Below the pieces are notes generated by a model. That model was not told the origin of the DNA and ran no database searches. It saw nothing but the letters and a program-made list of their open reading frames with translations. A stretch of DNA of 24,918 nucleotides from Candidatus Gastranaerophilales bacterium (GTDB lineage: Bacteria > Cyanobacteriota > Vampirovibrionia > Gastranaerophilales > Gastranaerophilaceae), in NCBI GenBank assembly GCA_947624665.1, contig CANQLK010000009.1:1-24918 (forward strand). The letters are read 5' to 3'. The first letter of the stretch is position 1, and each line of letters opens with the position of its first letter. The position numbers and the translations under genes are program-made. Below are positions 16,453-23,236 of this stretch, piece by piece.

Positions 16453-17492
16453 AAATTCTGGTTGTAAAATATAGATTCATCGGAGATACTATTTTATCCA
16501 TTCCCTTTTTAAGAAATTTAAGAAGAGCATATCCCGAAGCTCAAATAGATATGCTTGTATCACCTGGGTCGGGCGAAATTCTTGAAGACTGTCCTTATAT
16601 TAATCACTTGATATATTTTGATACAACAAGAAAATATAAATATGAAAAATCAAAAGAAGCTAAAAAATCATTCTGGCATTATGTTTCTCTAATTAAACAG
16701 GAAAAATATGATAAAGCATATATTCTAAAACGTTCTTTATCAAGTGCCTTACTTTGCTTTTTGTCGGGAATAAAAGAAAGAATCGGTTTTAGCAGTGAGT
16801 TTAGAGATTTCCTTTTGACAAAATCGGTAAAATATGAACAAAATAAACATGAATCTCTATGTTATTTGGATGTTTTAACTACTGATAATATAAAAGCCGA
16901 CGATTATTATATGGAAAATTGGATTTCCGATGAAACCTCAAACCGAGTAAAAGTCTTGTTTGAAGCAAATAATATACCTGCAAACAGAAGGAAAGCGGTA
17001 GTTAACGTGACTGCTACAAACGACAAGAAAGTTTGGGATATAAACAATTTTGCGAAAGTAATAGAATATCTTTCAGATGAAAAAGATATACAGGTGATAT
17101 ATTTAGGAGCCGAAAACGACAGAGAAATATATGAAAACATACCATATAAAAAGGAAATAAAAATAAAACCGTTAAATTTATGCGGTGCATTGGATTTACA
17201 CGATGCTCTGGCGGTTTTAAAAGAGGTTGATTTTATTATAGGAAACGATACAGGGAATTTACACATGGCTTCTGCCGTAGGTACAAAAAGTATCGGATTA
17301 TTCGGGCCAATGTCGGTTGAAAAATGGAAACCCTTAGGCGATAACATTATTATAAAGTCAAACAGAGATTGTGTACCTTGTAATTTAAAAAAGAAGTGTA
17401 AAAATTATAAAGCTTGTATGAATGATATAAGCGTAGAACAAGTTATAGAGGCTGTTGACTCTTTAGTTAATAATTTAAAAATCAATCAATAG
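16449..17492 (+). CDS. Glycosyltransferase family 9 (heptosyltransferase-like)
   Basis: 347 residues from the ATG at 16449, which overlaps the lpxK stop as ATGA; an in-frame TTG at 16440 is less likely. The N-terminus MKILVVKYRFIGDTILSIP is the GT9 signature for the acceptor domain. The C-terminal donor domain carries GNDTGNLHMASAVGTKSIGLFGP in parts, with Asp267 and His272 of the D-T/S-G-x-x-H motif. A cysteine cluster near the end (C308, C311, C317, C323) occurs in many WaaF/RfaF-like proteins. It should add heptose or a related sugar to the LPS core at the cytoplasmic face. Its place directly after lpxK supports that. Donor and acceptor cannot be fixed from sequence. Confidence 0.9.
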   Translation: MKILVVKYRFIGDTILSIPFLRNLRRAYPEAQIDMLVSPGSGEILEDCPYINHLIYFDTTRKYKYEKSKEAKKSFWHYVSLIKQEKYDKAYILKRSLSSALLCFLSGIKERIGFSSEFRDFLLTKSVKYEQNKHESLCYLDVLTTDNIKADDYYMENWISDETSNRVKVLFEANNIPANRRKAVVNVTATNDKKVWDINNFAKVIEYLSDEKDIQVIYLGAENDREIYENIPYKKEIKIKPLNLCGALDLHDALAVLKEVDFIIGNDTGNLHMASAVGTKSIGLFGPMSVEKWKPLGDNIIIKSNRDCVPCNLKKKCKNYKACMNDISVEQVIEAVDSLVNNLKINQ

Positions 17493-17516
17493 CAAAAAAT
17501 AAAAACACGAAGTTTT

Positions 17517-17522
17517 TATAAT
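17517..17522 (+). promoter_or_regulatory. Possible -10 box for the 70-residue protein gene
   Basis: TATAAT sits in the 44-nt gap after the GT9 gene, just after a weak AAAAAC/GTTTTT hairpin. It could give this small gene its own transcript, although read-through from the operon is equally possible. Confidence 0.3.
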
Positions 17523-17536
17523 ATCAGGGGAAAATT

Positions 17537-17749
17537 ATGTTTGGTATCGGTAAAAAAATAACGAATATATCTATAACAAGGCCTGAGGTTGAAGAGCTGA
17601 AAAAAATTACAAATAAAGCTTTTTCAAAAGAATTAAAAGAGCTTGAACAATTTGTAACCGAAACCGCACCAAAAATATCAACTTCCCAAGAAGAAGCATT
17701 AAAGGGAATAGAGCAGCTTTCTAAAAATATTAAAAGTATGATTAAATAA
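17537..17749 (+). CDS. Small helical protein, function unknown
   Basis: 70 residues with an AGGGGAAA ribosome binding site 3-10 nt before the ATG, so it is very likely translated. It starts MFGIGKKITNISITRPEVEEL, read in two parts, and continues as lysine/glutamate-rich helices with no cysteine, signal peptide or membrane segment. Heptad-like hydrophobic spacing (LKKITNKAF, LKELEQFV, ALKGIEQLSKNI) suggests a helical bundle or coiled coil. It lies between the LPS operon and the amidase gene, on the same strand. I do not recognise a family and propose no function. Confidence 0.65.
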   Translation: MFGIGKKITNISITRPEVEELKKITNKAFSKELKELEQFVTETAPKISTSQEEALKGIEQLSKNIKSMIK

Positions 17750-17760
17750 TTTTTCACTGT

Positions 17761-17789
17761 TTGATATCATATTAATTTTGTAATACAAT
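17761..17789 (+). promoter_or_regulatory. Strong sigma70-type promoter directly before the amidase ATG
   Basis: TTGATA (17761-17766), a 17-nt spacer and TACAAT (17784-17789) match the consensus well. Only 6 nt separate the -10 box from the ATG at 17796, so the transcript should begin at or very close to the start codon. Confidence 0.65.
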
Positions 17790-17795
17790 TTTTGT

Positions 17796-18605
17796 ATGAA
17801 AATTAAAGTAGCGATAGTGCAATCCGAAGCAATTGCAGGGGATACGGAAGGTAATATAAAAAAGGTTGAAGAACTTTTAAATGAAAAGTGTTCCGGCAGG
17901 TTGGATTTGATTATTTTCCCCGAGCTTTGGACAATAGGATGGGATTGCGAGCATTTTAACAGATTTTCGGAAGAAATTTTTTCTTCAAAGATTTTGGCTT
18001 TTTTAAAACGAACTGCATTAAAATACCAATCAAACATAATTGGCGGAAGTTCAATAATAAGAAATAAATCGGGTAAAGATAGGAATACGGCAATCATTTT
18101 AAATCGGAATGCGGAAATTATATCTACGTATGACAAGTACCATTTGTTTTCGCACAGGGGACAATCGGAAGGTACGTATCTGGAAGAAGGCGAAAACGGG
18201 CTTATAGTTAACACTGATATAGGAAAAATAGGTATATCGATATGCTATGATATTCGATTTCCCGAGCTTTTCAGAGGATATGCATTTAAAGGTACCGATA
18301 TTATGGTAAATATGGCTGCTTGGCCAAAAGCTTTTACTGAAGAATACATTACTTTAGCCAAAGCAAGAGCTATTGAAAATCAAAATATATTTATATGTTC
18401 CTGTTTGACTGGGAAAATAAACGAATCTTTTGATTTTTCAGGCAATTCAGTTGTTTTTGACTATAAAGGAAAAATTATTAAGAAAGCGGAATTTGAAGAA
18501 ACATGTATTAATGTTCAAATTGATTTGGATGAAATGAAGCAATATAGAACTCAAATGCCTATTTTAAAAGATACAAAGATACAATATAAAATAATGGAGA
18601 AATGA
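17796..18605 (+). CDS. Carbon-nitrogen hydrolase of the nitrilase superfamily (omega-amidase-like)
   Basis: 269 residues, typical for the single-domain branch. The Glu-Lys-Cys triad is visible: Glu43 (IIFPELWTIGWD), Lys114 (TYDKYHLFSHRGQ) and Cys150 (IGISICYDIRFPELFRG). The downstream MAAWPKAFTEEYITLAKARAIEN is also conserved. YDK-HLF and CYDIRFPE resemble YafV/NIT2-type omega-amidases, which hydrolyse 2-oxoglutaramate and similar 2-oxoacid amides in the cytoplasm. Other amide substrates are possible. No Shine-Dalgarno sequence stands before the ATG. The stop overlaps the dacB start region (ATGATG), so the two are cotranscribed. Confidence 0.9.
   Translation: MKIKVAIVQSEAIAGDTEGNIKKVEELLNEKCSGRLDLIIFPELWTIGWDCEHFNRFSEEIFSSKILAFLKRTALKYQSNIIGGSSIIRNKSGKDRNTAIILNRNAEIISTYDKYHLFSHRGQSEGTYLEEGENGLIVNTDIGKIGISICYDIRFPELFRGYAFKGTDIMVNMAAWPKAFTEEYITLAKARAIENQNIFICSCLTGKINESFDFSGNSVVFDYKGKIIKKAEFEETCINVQIDLDEMKQYRTQMPILKDTKIQYKIMEK
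18596..18599 (+). promoter_or_regulatory. Ribosome binding site deciding the dacB start
   Basis: GGAG lies 5 nt before the ATG at 18605 but only 2 nt before the ATG at 18602. The second of the two tandem ATG codons is therefore preferred. Confidence 0.5.
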
Positions 18606-19969
18606 TGAAAAACCTGTTTAAAACATTAACCTTAATAATGGTTATTATAGTTGGTATTAATGCTAGTTATGCATTGTCCGTACAGAAACTGGATAAACAA
18701 ATAAACAATTCGGATATACATAACAGTGCTACAATTGCAATATCAGTGAGAAATGCCGAAAACAATAATATAGTATACGAACAAAATCAAGAGAAATTAC
18801 TTCATCCGGCTTCAACATTAAAAATATTTACAACATATTTTTCGATTAGTGAATTAGGTTACGACTATTTTTTCAAGACAAAATTTTATAAAGATTCATC
18901 AAATAATTTATACATAAAAACAGGCGCCGACCCAATGTTTAGCACAACCCAATTGAAGCAAGCATTAGAGAGAATTAAACAGGGCGGAAACGGCTCGTTT
19001 AAAAATCTTTATATAGATGATAGCATCGTTGATAAAAAAGAGTTTGCCCCCGGTTGGATGTGGGATGACGATATTAACCCGTATACTCCGAAAGTAAGCG
19101 CATACAACCTTGACGGAAACGTTGTAAAAGTTTCTATGTTAAAATCCGCTAACGGATTAATTACGACATCGGTAAAAAGTGACTACCCTATGTCTGTTAT
19201 AAGCAATATAAAATCAGATGCAAAAACAAATTATATTGAAGTAAACAGATATAACTGGTCTAATCCTGATGTTACGGAAATAATCGGCGAGGTTAAATCA
19301 CCTGCTGATATTACAATTCCGATTAGCAGCATGAGAAGATACTTTATTCACAATCTTGAAAAAGCATTGGAAGAAGTAAAAATAAATATATCCGAAAGTT
19401 CATATACTTCAAAAATTGTTCCCGAAAATGCGGAACTTTTAACTGAAACTGCCAATTCGGTTAAAAGAGCATTGCCTGAAATACTTCAAAACAGCAATAA
19501 TCTAATGGCGGAATCTTTATTTAAAGTGGCAGGTGCCGTAAAATACAGTTCTACGGGAACAACCGAATCTTCCGTAAAAGCTTTTAAAGAATTTTACAAA
19601 AATATGGGAATTGATACCGATGATATCATCGTAAAAGACGGCAGCGGAGTATCAAGAAACAATCTTTTGACAGCCGATTGGATGACAAATACACTTGATA
19701 AAATATATAAATCAAAAGACTTCGATAAATTTCAGGATTATATGGCTCAAAGCGGCGACGGTACTTTAATTAACAGACTTTACGATTTAAGAGGAAGTGC
19801 TTGGTTAAAAACAGGTTCATTATCGAATATCAGTGCCATTGCAGGCTATGTTAATTCACTGGACGGTCACACTTATTCCGTTGCTATTTTAATTCAAAAT
19901 TTCAAAGAACCTCAAACCGAAATAAAACAATTTGAAAACGAACTTATAAACATTATTTATAATAAGTAA
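18605..19969 (+). CDS. dacB: D-alanyl-D-alanine carboxypeptidase/endopeptidase (PBP4, peptidase S13)
   Basis: 454 residues from the second of two tandem ATGs. A Sec signal peptide spans about 1-24 (LFKTLTLIMVIIVGINASYA). The three penicillin-binding motifs are S70-T-L-K73 (HPASTLKIFT), S297-N-N299 (QNSNNLMAESLFK) and K402-T-G404 (WLKTGSLSNISAIAG). A large insert lies between the first two, as in the S13 family. VKDGSGVSRNNLLTA and GDGTL are further family blocks. It trims or cleaves peptidoglycan cross-links in the periplasm. The gene overlaps the amidase stop by 1 nt and ends the transcription unit before the desulfoferrodoxin gene. Confidence 0.93.
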   Translation: MKNLFKTLTLIMVIIVGINASYALSVQKLDKQINNSDIHNSATIAISVRNAENNNIVYEQNQEKLLHPASTLKIFTTYFSISELGYDYFFKTKFYKDSSNNLYIKTGADPMFSTTQLKQALERIKQGGNGSFKNLYIDDSIVDKKEFAPGWMWDDDINPYTPKVSAYNLDGNVVKVSMLKSANGLITTSVKSDYPMSVISNIKSDAKTNYIEVNRYNWSNPDVTEIIGEVKSPADITIPISSMRRYFIHNLEKALEEVKINISESSYTSKIVPENAELLTETANSVKRALPEILQNSNNLMAESLFKVAGAVKYSSTGTTESSVKAFKEFYKNMGIDTDDIIVKDGSGVSRNNLLTADWMTNTLDKIYKSKDFDKFQDYMAQSGDGTLINRLYDLRGSAWLKTGSLSNISAIAGYVNSLDGHTYSVAILIQNFKEPQTEIKQFENELINIIYNK

Positions 19970-20009
19970 GCCTAAATTATCGGGGAATAATAAAAGCAAT
20001 AATTAATAT

Positions 20010-20015
20010 TATAAT
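20010..20015 (+). promoter_or_regulatory. Candidate -10 box for the desulfoferrodoxin gene
   Basis: TATAAT, followed about 10 nt later by a strong AAGGAGG ribosome binding site and the ATG at 20042. No good -35 is seen. Unlike several other genes in the window, this one has a normal short leader. Confidence 0.45.
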
Positions 20016-20041
20016 TGTGACTAAAAGGAGGTTTTGTTGTT

Positions 20042-20434
20042 ATGACAGAAAAAATGGCAATATATAAATGTAATGTATGCGGAAATATAGTAGAAGTTAT
20101 TAATCCCGGAGTCGGCGAACTTGTATGCTGTAACGTTCCGATGGAATTGTTGAGTGAAAAATCAAGCGATGAAGAATTTCAGGAAAAACATGTTCCCGTA
20201 ATTTCAACGGAAAACGATACAAAGACAATAAGAGTCGGTTCAATTCCGCATCCTATGGAAAAAGAACACTACATAATGTTTATTGAAGCTATTTCAAAAG
20301 ACGGGAAATATATAACTAGAAAATATTTAAATCCGCATGAGGAAGCTAAAATGGAGTTTAAAATAAATCCTCAGGATGAATTCACTGCAAGAGAGTTGTG
20401 TAATATCCACGGATTTTGGAGCTCCGAAAAATAA
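20042..20434 (+). CDS. dfx: Desulfoferrodoxin, two-iron superoxide reductase
   Basis: 130 residues. Residues 1-36 form the desulforedoxin-like domain with rubredoxin-type ligands C10, C13, C29 and C30 (YKCNVCG, LVCCNVP). The catalytic neelaredoxin-like domain follows. Its iron ligands are H50, H70, H76, C120 and H123 (EKHVPVI, IPHPMEKEHYI, LCNIHGFW), and the catalytic lysine pair Glu48-Lys49 is kept. The enzyme reduces superoxide to hydrogen peroxide in the cytoplasm without releasing oxygen, using rubredoxin or similar electron donors. It is typical of anaerobes and microaerophiles. An AAGGAGG site about 10 nt before the ATG is among the strongest in the window, and a terminator follows directly, so it looks like a monocistronic gene. 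Confidence 0.96.
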   Translation: MTEKMAIYKCNVCGNIVEVINPGVGELVCCNVPMELLSEKSSDEEFQEKHVPVISTENDTKTIRVGSIPHPMEKEHYIMFIEAISKDGKYITRKYLNPHEEAKMEFKINPQDEFTARELCNIHGFWSSEK

Positions 20435-20443
20435 AATAATTAG

Positions 20444-20474
20444 AAAAGAGATTTGATTTTAAATCTCTTTTTTT
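20444..20474 (+). terminator. Intrinsic terminator after desulfoferrodoxin
   Basis: An 11-bp stem (20444-20454 with 20461-20471, containing AGAGATTT/AAATCTCT), a 6-nt loop and a T tract. On the minus strand the same hairpin ends in a shorter T run, so it may also stop transcripts from lptA, which ends 90 nt away. Confidence 0.85.
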
Positions 20475-20563
20475 AATTCAAAAATATTAAAGAATAAAAA
20501 AGCAATTGAAGCACTTACCGCTGAAATTATTTTTTTATTCGAAAAGAAAAAACGAAAAATATT

Positions 20564-21511
20564 TTAATTAACGTTCGGAATAACTGATTTTACATTTCCT
20601 TCCGCTTTAAAGTCTTTTGGATTCATTGTTATTGTTATTCTATCGGCTTCAATTGTTCTGCCTTTTGTCGCTATTTTAGAACGTCCCACAAATACGGCTT
20701 CATTGAGCTTGTTTGTTTTTTTATCCGAAAATACGTTCACTTTCGGCCCTGTTGCAAGATAATCTTCATATTTAATCTTTGTCTTTCCCGAAGCATTTAC
20801 AAAATTCGCTTTCCTATTATATGACTGATAATCAGACCATATCTCAACACGCTTATTGTCTTCGGTAGTTAAATCCGTATAAACGTTGCCAATCGCAACC
20901 GCTTCTTCTTTTATATTGTCGTAAGAAACTTTATTAGCATTTATTTTGTTATTTTTTTGATGTAATCTCGCATTCCCTACTAAATCAATCTTTTTTACAT
21001 CGTTTTTATCATTCAAATATACAAAAGCTTGTGTTGAAAATGTTTCTACATCCTTATATAAAATATTAACATTCCCTGAAGCTTTCATCATATTTGTTGT
21101 TTTATTATATTCTTGCCTGTCCGCAGTAACGACTACGACAGGTTTATCCTTCTCCGTAATCGATGAAATTGTTTTTCCTTCAGCGGTAAAAACTTTATTT
21201 AATAATGACATCTTTAAAATTTGTGCTTTAATTTCGTGTTTTTTTCCGTCTTTTAATTGCCACGAATATGCGTTATTCTTAAATTCAACCTTGTTTACTT
21301 TGTTATTTTTCGGGTCTAACTCAACAACAGCTCGTGGACTCATTACATTAGCATCATTATTCTTGACTTTTACATTACCTTCAAGATAGATTTTCTTATC
21401 GCTGTCTTTAAATTCCTGACTGTCCGATTCTACCGTCAAAGAACCTGCATAACATATTCCTGTTGTTATGTACATTGCTATTAAAATTAAATTTATAATC
21501 CTTCTTTTCAT
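20564..21511 (-). CDS. lptA: LptA/OstA-like periplasmic LPS transport protein
   Basis: 315 residues, longer than the roughly 185 of E. coli LptA. A Sec signal peptide spans about 1-22 (INLILIAMYITTGICYA). The rest is a run of OstA-type beta-jellyroll strands with the recurring pattern of -A-x-G-N-V- turns: YLEGNVKVKN, MKASGNVNILY, VAIGNVYTD, VNASGKTKIKY and FKAEGNVKSV. LptA forms the periplasmic bridge that carries LPS from LptB2FG-LptC to the outer-membrane LptDE. The extra length could give a longer bridge or two fused OstA modules. It follows lptC with a 12-nt gap, and the two are clearly one operon. Confidence 0.88.
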   Translation of the reverse strand: MKRRIINLILIAMYITTGICYAGSLTVESDSQEFKDSDKKIYLEGNVKVKNNDANVMSPRAVVELDPKNNKVNKVEFKNNAYSWQLKDGKKHEIKAQILKMSLLNKVFTAEGKTISSITEKDKPVVVVTADRQEYNKTTNMMKASGNVNILYKDVETFSTQAFVYLNDKNDVKKIDLVGNARLHQKNNKINANKVSYDNIKEEAVAIGNVYTDLTTEDNKRVEIWSDYQSYNRKANFVNASGKTKIKYEDYLATGPKVNVFSDKKTNKLNEAVFVGRSKIATKGRTIEADRITITMNPKDFKAEGNVKSVIPNVN

Positions 21512-21523
21512 ATCAACCCTATC

Positions 21524-22126
21524 TTACATATAAAAATGTGTTTCTGTTCTGCCCTCGATATTAAAATTTTTGTAATCTTTGCTCAATATCGCTTTATTAC
21601 CCATTACTACTGCTTCATTGGGTTTCTCAATACGAACATTACCTTCCGCTATTATGTCTTTATCTTTTCCCGAATATATAAATCTTTCGGTGGAAACGCT
21701 TGTTCCATCATTATAAACCATTAAAACATTATCATACAAGATTACTTGTTTTGTAACCGTATTATACGTTCCTTTATCAGCCTTAAAACTTGCTTTAACT
21801 ATATCTCCTTCATAAAAATTTCCTGTTAAATCATGAAGCACAACTAAGTTATCCGTTTCGTTGTATACCCCTTCATCGGCATATAATTCCCATAATTTTG
21901 CCCCGTCTTCCGTTTCCGTTACAAGCAGGCTTTCTATATTTGCCTCTTTATTTGCATAGGTTTGAGATATAATCTTTTTCTTAAATGACTTTGTCATTAC
22001 TCCTGCTGATATAAATGCCCAAAAGCAAGCAGCCGCAATAAACACCAATAATAGCGTATATCCGAATTTCTTTTTATTTTTTATATAATTTTCTATTATA
22101 TTATTAATTTTATCTTTTATTACCAT
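21524..22126 (-). CDS. lptC: LptC-like LPS export protein, inner-membrane anchored
   Basis: 200 residues. One membrane helix at about 23-43 (YTLLLVFIAAACFWAFISAGV) is followed by a periplasmic beta-jellyroll. ANIESLLVTETEDGAKLWELYADEGVYN in parts and FKADKGTYNTVTKQVILYDNV are typical LptC strands, and IIAEGNVRIEKP is an OstA-like turn. LptC takes LPS from LptB2FG and hands it to LptA, the next gene. The start has no Shine-Dalgarno sequence. A GATAAT (complement of 22135-22140) ends 8 nt before the ATG. The 72-nt gap to the divergent iron-sulfur gene holds both promoters. Confidence 0.85.
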   Translation of the reverse strand: MVIKDKINNIIENYIKNKKKFGYTLLLVFIAAACFWAFISAGVMTKSFKKKIISQTYANKEANIESLLVTETEDGAKLWELYADEGVYNETDNLVVLHDLTGNFYEGDIVKASFKADKGTYNTVTKQVILYDNVLMVYNDGTSVSTERFIYSGKDKDIIAEGNVRIEKPNEAVVMGNKAILSKDYKNFNIEGRTETHFYM

Positions 22127-22163
22127 AACTATAAATTATCATATAATTAAATACAAATTGCAA

Positions 22164-22192
22164 TTGTATGTATATTTATTTTATAAGATAAT
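22164..22192 (+). promoter_or_regulatory. Candidate promoter of the iron-sulfur protein gene
   Basis: TTGTAT (22164-22169), a 17-nt spacer and GATAAT (22187-22192). The -10 box ends 6 nt before the ATG at 22199, and no Shine-Dalgarno sequence is present. An overlapping TATAAG (22182-22187) is an alternative -10. Confidence 0.45.
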
Positions 22193-22198
22193 TAAAGT

Positions 22199-23236
22199 AT
22201 GCAAAATGATATAAAAGAAGAAGTATACAAATGCTCTAAATGCGGACTTTGCCAAAGTGTCTGCCCCGTTTTCCTTGCCGAAAAAAACGAAATGTATCTG
22301 CCAAGAGGCAGATTTATAGTTTTGAATAACTATTTTAACGGTAATAATAAATTGAGTAATAACTTTATACACGATTTGGATATATGCTTAAACTGTAATG
22401 CCTGCAAAAGATTTTGCCCCAGTAATTTAGATTCATATAAAATTTTCACGATAATTAAATCCGGAAATAAAATAGGTACTTTTTTCTATTATTACAAATT
22501 TTTATTACATATTTATTCTATTTTTAAACCTTTCAAGATACAAACTGTAAAAAGAAATAAAACCATAAATAAATCAAGTGAGAAAGTAGTTTTTTTTGAA
22601 GGATGTTATAACAAATATATAAATTCCTCAGATAGAAATGCTTCTCTTAATTTAATTGAGCAAAATGGCGGTAATACAGCTAAAATTATATCAAATTGCT
22701 GCGGTTATCCGTTATTATCTGACGGTAACATTAATAAGTTTAAAAAAAATGCTGAAAAAATTATAAATTCTATTCCATTTGATTGTAAATACATAATTTG
22801 CAGCTGTGACACTTGTTATGATACCTTATTAAAATGTTTTGAATTAGCTGATAATACAAAAAAATATCTTGAAAAATTAATTACTTTAGACAAATATCTG
22901 GAACTAAAAAACTTTGATTTGCCCAAAACGGAAAACATTTTGTATCATAAACCCTTATTGAGGGCAGAAAATACCTATCTGCCTGATTGCATTAAAATTA
23001 TTAATAAAAAAGGTTCTGCCACATTAATGGAAAACTTTTTTATGATTAAACACAGAAAAGAATATAATAGAATACTAAATAAGGTATTTTATAAAAAAGA
23101 GGATATTCAAAATAAAACAATTGTAACTACTTGCAATATATCAAAATTGGGATTATATTTCTCTGCAAAAAAACTGAAAATAAATTGCAGAATTTTTTCG
23201 TATTATGAATTCTTAAATAATTATTTTACAAAATAA
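22199..23236 (+). CDS. GlcF/GlpC-like iron-sulfur protein with a degenerate second CCG module
   Basis: 345 residues. Two [4Fe-4S] ferredoxin motifs are intact: C12, C15, C18, C22 (CSKCGLCQSVCP) and C63, C66, C69, C73 (CLNCNACKRFCP). One CCG domain is complete: C136 (FFEGCYN), C167-C168 (NCCGYP) and C203/C206 (CSCDTC). The second CCG domain keeps its outline but has lost the ligands. YHKPLLR stands where YHDPCHLGR is usual, KGSATL where GCCG is expected, and TTCNISKL where TxCPxC is expected. The family forms electron-transfer subunits of glycolate, lactate or glycerol-3-phosphate dehydrogenases and heterodisulfide reductases. No flavoprotein partner lies beside it. The 3' end overlaps the convergent membrane-protein gene by 16 nt. 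Confidence 0.82.
   Translation: MQNDIKEEVYKCSKCGLCQSVCPVFLAEKNEMYLPRGRFIVLNNYFNGNNKLSNNFIHDLDICLNCNACKRFCPSNLDSYKIFTIIKSGNKIGTFFYYYKFLLHIYSIFKPFKIQTVKRNKTINKSSEKVVFFEGCYNKYINSSDRNASLNLIEQNGGNTAKIISNCCGYPLLSDGNINKFKKNAEKIINSIPFDCKYIICSCDTCYDTLLKCFELADNTKKYLEKLITLDKYLELKNFDLPKTENILYHKPLLRAENTYLPDCIKIINKKGSATLMENFFMIKHRKEYNRILNKVFYKKEDIQNKTIVTTCNISKLGLYFSAKKLKINCRIFSYYEFLNNYFTK

Noticed and set aside
16907..17347. 146-residue minus-strand reading frame inside the GT9 gene
   Set aside because: The GT9 frame has clear family motifs. The opposite frame is low-complexity, rich in Ser and Phe, as expected from the complement of AT-rich coding DNA.
17498..17517. Hairpin AAAAAC/GTTTTT after the GT9 gene as a terminator
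   Set aside because: The stem is short and A-T rich, and the downstream sequence is TATAATATC rather than a T tract, so it is not convincing.
17699..18214. 171-residue minus-strand reading frame inside the amidase gene
   Set aside because: It overlaps the catalytic Glu and Lys region of a complete nitrilase-family gene and shows no domain of its own.
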